Shown here piece by piece: positions 9,407-17,064 of a DNA stretch of 64,000 nt. Numbering within the stretch: the stretch's first letter is position 1; each line of letters opens with the position of its first letter. Below the pieces are notes generated by a model that ran no database searches, was not told the DNA's origin, and worked only from the letters and a program-made list of their open reading frames with translations. Source of the DNA: Hyphomicrobiales bacterium (GTDB lineage: Bacteria > Pseudomonadota > Alphaproteobacteria > Rhizobiales > Rhizobiaceae); assembly GCA_900473745.1 (NCBI GenBank), contig UCMW01000004.1, forward strand, positions 600,754-664,753, written 5' to 3'. A program made the translations under genes and the position numbers.

Positions 9407-11608
9407 TTATTTGCTGCTTGCCGTGAACACGCCGTCCCAGTCTTCCGGGACAGTCTCGGGAAGTTCCGCAAGCCGCTCGGCGTAGAGCGCATGCGTGCCG
9501 GACAGGGCATTTTCCGGCATTGCCAGCAGCGTCTGCAGCCTCTCCCGTGCCACGCCCAGATCGCCCGCCTGCCATGCGGCGATGAATTCGTCGTGACACT
9601 CGAGCAGTTCGCGGACCTGTCCAGAGACTTCGCCGGCCACTCCCACCAGCGCATATAGTGTCACCGGCGCCTGCCGTCCGACGACGCGCACCCGGTCTAT
9701 CTTGGCAAACAGCAGGCCCGTCGTCCGCGCCCGAACCGTCTCGGTCACCAGGATCGAGACATCGTAGCGCTTGCTCATGCCCTCAACGCGGGAGGCTAGG
9801 TTGACGCTATCGCCGAGGCAGGAATAGCTGAAGCGCTGGTCCGAGCCGAGATTGCCGACACAGGCCATGCCGGTATTGAGCCCGATGCCGATCTTCAGCG
9901 CCATGCCGCTCTCGCGGTTCAGCCGCTCCAGCGCTCCGACCATGTCTAGCGCGGCGAGACAGGCCTTTTGCGGATGATCGGCGATTTCGAGCGGCGCGTT
10001 CCAGAAGGCCATTACCGCATCGCCGATATATTTGTCGATCGTCGCCTCGCGCTTCAGGAGCACGTCGGTCATCGGCGTCAGGAAGTTGTTGAGCAACCCC
10101 GTGAGTTCGGCCGGTGTCAGCTTTTCGGAAAGCGTGGTGAAGCTGCGGATGTCGGAAAAAAGGATGGTGAGCTCCCGGTCCTCGCCGCCGAGCGTGAGGC
10201 CATCAGGATTTTCCGAGAGCCGTTCGACCAGTGTCGGCGAGAGGTATCGGCCGAAGCTCTCGCGCACGAAACGCTTTTCGCGATGTGTGAGCATCAGCAG
10301 CACGGGCAGGGCCGTCAGCAGCACCGCGCCGAGCCCAGCCATTGGCAGTAGCGGATCGAAGAGTGTCAGCGCCCGTGAGAAAGCGAGCCACGAGCCACCG
10401 ACAACAAGAGCTGCCAGCAGAAGCCCGGTCATGACCGAGAGGGCAGGGGTTGCGGTTGCGAGCACTAGAAGCAGCACAAGACCCGCGACCACAGCTGCCG
10501 CCCGCTCCGCGCCGATCATCCAGTCCGGCCTATGCAGGAACACGCCGCTCGCGATCTGGTCGATGATCTCGGCATGCACCTTAACACCCGCCATGGCCGG
10601 ATCGACAGGCGTCGCCACGATATCGCGGAGGCCCACAGCACTCGTGCCCACCAGCAGGATGCGCCCCTGAATCTGCCCCCCGAGCGCGGCAGCCTTCGCC
10701 GGATCTAGGAGATCGGCCGCTGATATGACCGGCATGTTCGGCAGGCCGGAATAGTAGATCCAGATCTCGCCATCGGCGGAAAGCGGCACGTCGAGCGCGC
10801 CGATCCTCAGATCCGTGATCGCCGCGCCTTCTTCGGTGCCCGCCGAGCGCAGGACGAAGGAGCCCGCCTGTTGTGCGATCCGGAGCGTTTCGATCGACAG
10901 TGCAGGATAGAGTTTGTCTCCGCTTTTCGAGACGAGCGGGAAGGTCCTGATGATGTTGTCGGCCGTCGGCGGGAAGGAAAAATAGCCCATCGCGGACGCG
11001 CGCTCGGTGATTTCGGGCAGGTTCGAAAGAGCGCCCGAATAGGAGAGGAGGCGCGCGCGCGGATCGGGGCCGACAAAGGAGAAGCCGGCTTTCGGTTCGG
11101 ATGCGGCGACTGACGTCTCGTTGGTGAGCGCAATCCCGAGCGCCACGGCATTCGAGGCGATGGCGTCGGCCAGCAAGACGTCCGGATCCGGCACATAGGG
11201 ACCGGCCTCGATAGGGATGCCCTGACGCCGCATCTCCTCGACGAGGCGCGCCGGTGCCGTTCTGTCCGCTTCTGAAAACACGATGTCGAAGCCAATGGCA
11301 GACGCCCCGAGCCCGCCTGCCTGCGTCACGATCTCCGCCACCGTCCGCCGCGACCAGGGCCATTGCCCGAGCTTGCCGATCGAGGCCTCGTCGATATCGA
11401 TGACAGCCACCGGGGGATCGCTCGCCGCGCGCGGTTTGATGACCTGATAAGCGTCGAACACCAGCGCCGTCAGCCGGAAGGCCTGCGGCGCGAGCGCCGC
11501 ATGGGCGGTGAGAACGGCGACGATCGCGGCCGCGCCGACAAGCAGCACGCCGAGCTTGCGACGTTGCGACGACGACAGGCGCCGCCGCGGCGCGCGGGGC
11601 GGCGCCAT
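9407..11608 (-). CDS. CHASE2-domain class III adenylate cyclase
   Basis: The ATG at 11608 gives 733 residues. A GTG at 11638 overlapping the preceding stop in the GTGA style is an equally good start for translational coupling. Order of parts: a membrane segment near residues 17-38, a periplasmic CHASE2 sensor (VAVIDIDEASIGKLGQWPW ... GRILLVGTSAVGLRDIVATP) to about residue 345, three more membrane segments to about 450, then a class III cyclase domain. The metal Asps are in FSDIRSF and GDAVMAFW. The Lys of DKYIGD and the Asp of CLGDSVNLASR are the pair that favours ATP over GTP, so cAMP is the likely product. It is last in a minus-strand operon after the FecR/TbpB-like and Slam-like genes, which suggests that it senses something linked to that exported protein. 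Confidence 0.93.
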   Translation of the reverse strand: MAPPRAPRRRLSSSQRRKLGVLLVGAAAIVAVLTAHAALAPQAFRLTALVFDAYQVIKPRAASDPPVAVIDIDEASIGKLGQWPWSRRTVAEIVTQAGGLGASAIGFDIVFSEADRTAPARLVEEMRRQGIPIEAGPYVPDPDVLLADAIASNAVALGIALTNETSVAASEPKAGFSFVGPDPRARLLSYSGALSNLPEITERASAMGYFSFPPTADNIIRTFPLVSKSGDKLYPALSIETLRIAQQAGSFVLRSAGTEEGAAITDLRIGALDVPLSADGEIWIYYSGLPNMPVISAADLLDPAKAAALGGQIQGRILLVGTSAVGLRDIVATPVDPAMAGVKVHAEIIDQIASGVFLHRPDWMIGAERAAAVVAGLVLLLVLATATPALSVMTGLLLAALVVGGSWLAFSRALTLFDPLLPMAGLGAVLLTALPVLLMLTHREKRFVRESFGRYLSPTLVERLSENPDGLTLGGEDRELTILFSDIRSFTTLSEKLTPAELTGLLNNFLTPMTDVLLKREATIDKYIGDAVMAFWNAPLEIADHPQKACLAALDMVGALERLNRESGMALKIGIGLNTGMACVGNLGSDQRFSYSCLGDSVNLASRVEGMSKRYDVSILVTETVRARTTGLLFAKIDRVRVVGRQAPVTLYALVGVAGEVSGQVRELLECHDEFIAAWQAGDLGVARERLQTLLAMPENALSGTHALYAERLAELPETVPEDWDGVFTASSK

Positions 11609-11634
11609 CGTCTGGCGCCCCTGTGCAGGCGCTG

Positions 11635-14181
11635 TCACTGAGGGATGTCCGCGGTGCTCCCGGCGAAGATGCCGGTCGACGACCAATTGCCATCCGTTGC
11701 CGTGAAGTTGCCCATGATACCCTTGACCGGGTCCGTGCCGTTGGAGGCGAAGGCGCCGGTGACGCTTGTCGCAATACCGCTGCTGGAACTGCCGCTGAAA
11801 GTGGCCGTACCGCTGCCGAAGCTGACATCGGCGCTGAAGTTCTTGCTGTCATAGCCTGAGACTGCGACGGTGCCGGTTCGGGTGCCGAAGTCCATCGTCG
11901 ATGTCATTGCCCCGGTGGCGATGTATTGCGCGCTGCCGTTCACGACCGTGCCGACGGCATTGCCGTTATAGGTCGCCGTGCCCGAGGTCGGGATCGCGCT
12001 GTTCTCCGGCTGCTTGCCGATGATCCAGTTGCCGAGATGGACGGTGTAGTCGATTTCGCCATAGACATTGCGGCCCCACCAGCCCCAGGTCATGAACTCG
12101 CAGGCGTCGCAGATCGCGGCGCTGTCGCCATTGTCGAAGATCTTCGCCGGCACGACGGCAGATGAGACCATGTAGGAGCCGTCTTTGGAATTGGTGCCGG
12201 CAATCAGATGGTCGGAAAGATAGCTTTTGTCGGCGTCGTCGTAAAACTCGGCGAAGTAGCTGCCGCTGCCGGTGCTGATACTGCCCTCGAAGGTGCCCTT
12301 TGCAGTGTCGAAGGTGAGGTCGGCACTGCCGCGCGTCGCGGTGTTGCTTCCCCCATCCGTCACGATACCCGACGAAAACCCTGTCATGGTCTCTTCGCCG
12401 AAGGTTCGGCTGGAGGCGGTCGTCGCCGCATCATCGCGGCTCGCCATGTGGACCTGCTCATATCCCTCGAATTCGGGGGGCGCCTCGCCGAAGACGGTGT
12501 CTCCGATCGTGCCGGACGCGATGACCAGATATTCCCCGTCGGCGCCGAGGAAATGATCCTTGCCCGCCGTCGATCCGATGGTAGCGGCTTTGCCCTGCCC
12601 ATTGGTCGCGCCACCGATCGCACTCTCACGGCTCGATCCGGCAGTCGAGGCCAGGAGGCCATAGCCACCACCTGAAACCAGCTCGAAACTGCCGCTCAGG
12701 ATGTTGATGGCGCTCGTCTGCCCCGCACCGGAGCCGTTGATGACGAGGGAAGCCTGCAGCGCGCGGCCCACAACACCACCGCTCGCATCGCTCACGCCGC
12801 CGACCAGAAGGTCGCTGACCACCGCTTCGCCGTTGTCGACGAAGCTGCCGGTGAAGGGGATCGTCTGACCGTCGCCGTTCATCAGCGCGGCCAGAAGGTC
12901 CGGCTCCAGTACGTAGGACAGGATGTCCTCGGTCGAGAGCGTTTCCTGCGCATCCGCAGGCGTGCCGCCGACCACATAGAAAGCTTGCGGATCGGCGCTG
13001 TCGGCGCTCAGCATGTAGGTGAAGAAACCACCGCTCCCGGTATAGGCCGTCCCGCTGACTGCCGTTCCGTTGACCTCGCCGGTGACTGTCTGCTCCGTCA
13101 GGACGTTGGCCGAGGAAAGTGCGGGCAAGGTGAAGTCGTTGCCCGCGCCGTCGGTGCCCGTCAGCGTACCGTCGGCATTGCGGGTCAGGTTGCCGCTCGA
13201 CTGATCCAGCCGGACCCCACCCGCGCCATCTCCGGGGCCAGCGCTTTCTGCGCTTATGCCAGCGGGTGACAGCACGGAGACGGCGATCCCGTCGCTATCG
13301 CCGCCATCCCCGTCTCCGTCTCCGCCATCATCAGGCACTTGCGGCCGCGGGCCCACATCCCGCTGGGAGTCCCCCGCCAGGTTCTCGACGGGCGTCGTCA
13401 CGACCGGCCGCGGCTGCGGCACGGGGATCGTGTTTTCCGATGGCAACTCCGCCGAATTGCTTCGGGCGACCGTGCTCGTCGCGACTGTCTGGTCTGTCGG
13501 CCTGTTGCTCGCACCCCCGCTCTGGCCGGGACGGCCGGCGAGGAATTGCTGCAAGCCGCTCACCCATTGCGGCGGCGTCCGCTGGATGCGCGGCTGACCG
13601 TCGCCGGCGACGATCGAGAAGCCCTGTTTGAACAGGCGCTGCGGCGAACCGTTGCCGCTAAGCTGCACTTCCTTGCCGTAGACCAACGTCATATGCGGCG
13701 GCAGCGGCTGCCCATCGCGCGTCTGGCCATTGAGATTGATGTCGACCACGGCGCCACGAATGCCGGCCGTGCCGATCGGCGTGTTGATCTTCACATTTCC
13801 GCTCGCCTTGGAGGCCTTGCCGCCTATGAAGCGTAAGGCCCCCTTGGTCATGGTGGCGGCAAGCGAGGCTGTGTTCTTCTCCGGATCATAGACGAAGCTG
13901 TCGATCACCACGGAGGAATTCGGCCCGACGGTGAAGGATGTCCCGTCGGCGAGCAGGATCTGCACCAGGCCTTCGCTGCTCGTCTCGATCCGGTGATTGC
14001 GGATGACGGGGTCGCCGAGCGAGATCAGCCTTGGCTTGCCGGCGCCATCGAAGGCGGTCGCCTTCGGATTGACGGCAGCGGTCACACCCGCGATGTCAGC
14101 TTCCGCCAGCGCCGGAGACGTCGCAAGCAGGAGCAGCGCGGCAGAGGCGCAGAGCAGGGCATGATGTCTGTTCGTCTTCAT
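11635..14181 (-). CDS. exported FecR-domain protein with TbpB-like C-terminal barrel
   Basis: An 848-residue protein with a type I signal peptide (ALLLLATSPALA, cleavage near residue 26) and no lipobox Cys. Residues about 45-170 form a FecR/Ig-like domain (GDPVIRNHRIET, LLADGTSFTVGPNSSV, ALRFIGG, NTPIGTAGIRGAVV). A proline/glycine/aspartate-rich linker with GD repeats spans about 225-310. The rest is repetitive, Gly/Ser-rich beta structure. The last about 170 residues (FMTWGWWGR, TSGTATYNGNAVGTVVNG, TMDFGTRTGTVAVSGY, FSADVSF, KGIMGNFTA) have the strand pattern of the TbpB/HpuA-type lipoprotein barrel, a fold exported by Slam proteins. It sits between a Slam-like gene (10 bp away) and a CHASE2 cyclase. 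The FecR domain is firm; the TbpB-like barrel is pattern recognition. Confidence 0.82.
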   Translation of the reverse strand: MKTNRHHALLCASAALLLLATSPALAEADIAGVTAAVNPKATAFDGAGKPRLISLGDPVIRNHRIETSSEGLVQILLADGTSFTVGPNSSVVIDSFVYDPEKNTASLAATMTKGALRFIGGKASKASGNVKINTPIGTAGIRGAVVDINLNGQTRDGQPLPPHMTLVYGKEVQLSGNGSPQRLFKQGFSIVAGDGQPRIQRTPPQWVSGLQQFLAGRPGQSGGASNRPTDQTVATSTVARSNSAELPSENTIPVPQPRPVVTTPVENLAGDSQRDVGPRPQVPDDGGDGDGDGGDSDGIAVSVLSPAGISAESAGPGDGAGGVRLDQSSGNLTRNADGTLTGTDGAGNDFTLPALSSANVLTEQTVTGEVNGTAVSGTAYTGSGGFFTYMLSADSADPQAFYVVGGTPADAQETLSTEDILSYVLEPDLLAALMNGDGQTIPFTGSFVDNGEAVVSDLLVGGVSDASGGVVGRALQASLVINGSGAGQTSAINILSGSFELVSGGGYGLLASTAGSSRESAIGGATNGQGKAATIGSTAGKDHFLGADGEYLVIASGTIGDTVFGEAPPEFEGYEQVHMASRDDAATTASSRTFGEETMTGFSSGIVTDGGSNTATRGSADLTFDTAKGTFEGSISTGSGSYFAEFYDDADKSYLSDHLIAGTNSKDGSYMVSSAVVPAKIFDNGDSAAICDACEFMTWGWWGRNVYGEIDYTVHLGNWIIGKQPENSAIPTSGTATYNGNAVGTVVNGSAQYIATGAMTSTMDFGTRTGTVAVSGYDSKNFSADVSFGSGTATFSGSSSSGIATSVTGAFASNGTDPVKGIMGNFTATDGNWSSTGIFAGSTADIPQ

Positions 14182-14191
14182 CGTGATGCTC

Positions 14192-15580
14192 CTAAAAGGC
14201 CGCCTGGATGCCGATAGACAGCGAGATATTGTCGAAGGCCTTGATGTCGTAATTCGACCAGACCTTGCGGTAGCCGGCCTCGGTCACCAGAGCCACGCGC
14301 TCGTTGAACGGCGTGATCTGGCGAAGGTTGAGGCTGACGTCCGTATCGCGTTGCCTCTCGCCCGCATCGATCATGGTGTCGGGTTCGTCATAGCCACGGC
14401 CCGCAATGGCCGCTTCAAGCCCTATGATCCAGGCTGGCCCATCGCCGATCAACGCCGCATATCGATAGGTGCCGGAAATCGCGCCGCCCACTTCGGTGGA
14501 GGAGAGATAACCCGTCTCCGCATCGCGCCGCGTCGCGAACAACCGGCCGGTGAGGCTGAAGTCCTCGCTCACATTGCGCGTCCAGGAGGCTTGAGCATCG
14601 AAACGGTTGCCGGTCTGCAATTCGGCGGTCTGCCGCGACTTGGTGTTGGAGTAGTCCTCGTAACGGTATTGCAGGCTGGTCGAGAGACTGTCGACCGGTG
14701 TCACCTGCCAGTCGAAATTGGTCGAGATCCCGGCAGAGGCGAGATAGCGGTCACCCTCGATCAAGACGCCGCTGGTGAGAAGCATGACGGAGACCGACCG
14801 GTCGTCCAGTCCGAAGCGACCGAGATCGAAGACAGGCCCGACATAGGCTTCGGCGGCTGCCGTGTTCAGCGTGTCGCGGTCGCGGTATCCTGCCGCATAG
14901 CCGGAGATGCCGGCTTCCAGCGAGAGCCCCTGGATATCGGTGTCGTGGCGATAGCGCAGTCCGCCATTGACGAAGGCATTGAAGTCCTCCCCCGCGACGC
15001 TCAGATCATCCAGCGTGTAGGAAAGACCGTTGAGCATGACGGTGGAATTGGAGGGACCGGCATTGGCATTGCTCTGATAGCGCAGCCCGGTCCTGATCAT
15101 GCCCGAAAGCTGCGACGGCGCACCCTTCTGGTTGATCGCCGCGAGATACTGGTCGACCTTGGCCGAGACTTCCGGCGGCACGTCGCCGCCAGCCTTGGCC
15201 CCATCGAAATACTGCCGTGCCGTCTCATAGGCGCCGAGCCGATAATAGAGCACACCGAGTTCGAGCTGCAGTCGCGGCAGGCCCGGCGCATAGATCAGCA
15301 TGCGCTCCAGCGTCGAGATCGCACCCTCGAGATCGCCCGCCTGAGACGAGAGAGCCGCATATTCGAAGGCCGTGTCGAGATCGTCAGGGGCAGCCATCAT
15401 CCGCTCGAAGAGATCTTTCCGCTGGGCCTCGATCGCTACCAGAGAGGCGCGGCCGGTGCGCGGCGCGACGTTCTGCGATGGCTGGGCGTTGGCCGGAATC
15501 GCCAGGCAAAGCGCGGCCACGGCAAGGCTCGACTTGTATGCGGCGAGAGAATACCCGCCCCGGCTCTTCGGCAATACCAT
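14192..15580 (-). CDS. Slam-like outer membrane protein: TPR plus beta-barrel
   Basis: A 462-residue protein with a signal peptide (LAVAALCLAIPANAQ) and an N-terminal helical repeat region of about residues 55-150 with TPR-like units (DLDTAFEYAALSSQAGDLEGA, LPRLQLELGVLYYRLGAYETA). From about 160 onward come alternating amphipathic strands (MIRTGLRYQSNANA, SLSTSLQYRYEDYSN, SWTRNVSEDFSLTGRLFATR), ending in a terminal Phe (SLSIGIQAAF) as outer membrane barrels do. TPR followed by a DUF560-type barrel is the architecture of Slam, which translocates TbpB-fold proteins across the outer membrane, and the next gene encodes just such a candidate substrate. It is first in the operon; the promoter should lie in the 383-bp gap upstream. 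Alternative: a general TPR-barrel porin. Confidence 0.75.
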   Translation of the reverse strand: MVLPKSRGGYSLAAYKSSLAVAALCLAIPANAQPSQNVAPRTGRASLVAIEAQRKDLFERMMAAPDDLDTAFEYAALSSQAGDLEGAISTLERMLIYAPGLPRLQLELGVLYYRLGAYETARQYFDGAKAGGDVPPEVSAKVDQYLAAINQKGAPSQLSGMIRTGLRYQSNANAGPSNSTVMLNGLSYTLDDLSVAGEDFNAFVNGGLRYRHDTDIQGLSLEAGISGYAAGYRDRDTLNTAAAEAYVGPVFDLGRFGLDDRSVSVMLLTSGVLIEGDRYLASAGISTNFDWQVTPVDSLSTSLQYRYEDYSNTKSRQTAELQTGNRFDAQASWTRNVSEDFSLTGRLFATRRDAETGYLSSTEVGGAISGTYRYAALIGDGPAWIIGLEAAIAGRGYDEPDTMIDAGERQRDTDVSLNLRQITPFNERVALVTEAGYRKVWSNYDIKAFDNISLSIGIQAAF

Positions 15581-15963
15581 ATGAAAACAAACTCAAATTA
15601 GGAACGGTTGAAAATCTTTACGGCAAGGCAAGCTCTTGTTCGATGACGAGAAATACGCTCTACCCGGCCAAGTTTGGTGGTTGTGCTGACGCTACCCGGT
15701 CGAGGCTCCAATAATAATCCGCCGGGATGCCCTCTGGCAATGCGCAGATCCGATGCCTCCCCAACGACGTCGATAGCCAGCAAAAGCACAAATTGAACCT
15801 CATGATTGAGGACGAAAAAACGCCGATCCCCGCACTGTCCGGGTAAGTGGCACCAAAAGGTCACGGAACTTTGATTTTTCCGGGGGGAGCCTGCCTTGTT
15901 TGCCGCCTTTTGCCGTTATAACGGTGGAGCCATCCAAGACCCTTGCAAGCAGGTAACTGACCC
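15581..15963. other. 383-bp divergent intergenic region
   Basis: This holds the promoters of the Slam-like operon (minus) and of the dsbA-like gene (plus). I see a small hairpin CCTCA/TGAGG near 15800 and no gene with acceptable codon use. No box could be assigned confidently. Confidence 0.5.
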
Positions 15964-16710
15964 ATGTCGACTTCCGAACTCTCGATCACCAAGCGCCGTT
16001 TGCTCGGCGGCATCGCCATCGCCGCCGTCGGTTTCGCGCTCACCGCGTGCAGCGACGCTGAAGACAAGGCCGCCAGCGCGGAAGCCCAGCCAGCCGTCAG
16101 CAACGAGACCACGGCCTCGACCACCTCTGCCGAGATCCCGACCGCCGACCGCGATGTCGATATGGAAGCGGCCCTGAAGCCCGGCTCGCTGAAGGAAATG
16201 GCGCTCGGCGATCCGAACGCGCCGGTCAAGGTGATCGAATACATGTCGATGACCTGCCCGCATTGCGCAAACTTCCACGAAAACACCTTCGAGGCGATCA
16301 AGACCAAGTATGTCGACACCGGCAAGGTCTATTTCGTACTGCGCGAATTCCCGTTCCCGCAGGACACCGCCTCGCTCGCGGCCTTCATGCTGGCCCGTTG
16401 CACGACCGAAGACAAGTTCTTCCCCTTCGTCTCCATGCTGCTCAAGCAGCAGCGCACCTGGGCTGCTCCTGGTGATGGCGACGTCCGTGGCGCCATGCTG
16501 CAGCTTTCCAAGCTCGGTGGTTTTACACAGGAGACGTTCGACGCCTGCTTGACGAACGCGCAGCTTGCCGGTGATGTGTCGAAAGTCCGCGATCGCGGTG
16601 CTGAGGAATTCGGAGTTCAGTCGACCCCGACCTTCCTGATCAATGGCAAGGCCTATTCGGGGGACATGTCGGTTGACTCCATGTCGGCCCTCATCGACAG
16701 CCTGCTCTGA
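15964..16710 (+). CDS. DsbA-family thiol oxidoreductase, exported
   Basis: A 248-residue protein. The N-terminus has twin arginines (TKRRLLGG, R11-R12) followed by a hydrophobic stretch and a lipobox-like LTAC (Cys29), so it is exported and possibly a lipoprotein. An Ala/Thr-rich linker leads to the thioredoxin fold, with the active site C98-P-H-C101 in SMTCPHCANF and the cis-Pro loop near STPTFLINGK. The 'MALGDPNAPVKVIEYMSMTC' start is typical of the DsbA/BdbD-like group. It forms or isomerises disulfides in the periplasm; the fixed neighbourhood next to smc in rhizobia gives no further hint. A strong terminator follows. Confidence 0.92.
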   Translation: MSTSELSITKRRLLGGIAIAAVGFALTACSDAEDKAASAEAQPAVSNETTASTTSAEIPTADRDVDMEAALKPGSLKEMALGDPNAPVKVIEYMSMTCPHCANFHENTFEAIKTKYVDTGKVYFVLREFPFPQDTASLAAFMLARCTTEDKFFPFVSMLLKQQRTWAAPGDGDVRGAMLQLSKLGGFTQETFDACLTNAQLAGDVSKVRDRGAEEFGVQSTPTFLINGKAYSGDMSVDSMSALIDSLL

Positions 16711-16730
16711 TCGACGTTCCGTTCTGACGA

Positions 16731-16762
16731 CGGGCGCCGGGGAAACCCGCGCGCCCGTTTTT
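16731..16762 (+). terminator. rho-independent terminator after dsbA-like gene
   Basis: Stem CGGGCGC / GCGCCCG (16731-16737, 16751-16757), with further CGGG/CCCG pairing inside, is followed directly by five T (16758-16762). It lies 20 bp after the stop. Confidence 0.88.
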
Positions 16763-16790
16763 CGTGCGTCTGGTCGTTGGGGTGTGTTAC

Positions 16791-16985
16791 CCCCCTCTGC
16801 CCTGCCGGGCATCTCCCCCACACGGGGGGAGAGCGGAAACCCGCCGGCCTCTCGCTCAATTTTTGAGATCATTCTGCCCCTTACCACGCGGCTAGCCCCG
16901 AACACGACACGAGCGGCTCCAGCGACAATCGCCGCGCGCCGCTCTCCCCCCTCGTGGGGGAGATGCCCGGCAGGGCAGAGGGGGG
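16791..16985. repeat. long inverted repeat, rhizobial palindromic intergenic element
   Basis: Arms of about 47 bp (16791-16837 and 16939-16985) are near-perfect inverted copies, each holding CTCTGCCCTGCCGGGCATCT and its own small palindrome of C and G runs. About 100 bp lie between them. Such elements recur between genes in Rhizobiaceae and form hairpins in RNA and DNA. Confidence 0.8.
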
Positions 16986-17037
16986 CGTCCTCGCGCATCG
17001 TCGGCCATATCACCCCACCCCGGACCTACGGTCCGAC

Positions 17038-17056
17038 CCTCCCCCTCAAGGGGAGG
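17038..17056 (+). promoter_or_regulatory. hairpin enclosing the smc ribosome binding site
   Basis: CCTCCCC (17038-17044) can pair perfectly with the Shine-Dalgarno GGGGAGG (17050-17056), leaving a 5-base loop. The smc ATG is 8 bases beyond the stem. Just before it, GGACC-TAC-GGTCC forms another small stem. The stem could limit translation initiation. Confidence 0.6.
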
Positions 17057-17064
17057 ATGTCTCC

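Noticed and set aside
16954..17064. 37-residue N-terminal extension of smc
   Set aside because: It translates the palindromic repeat element; the start at 17065 has an ideal ribosome binding site and the conserved N-terminus.
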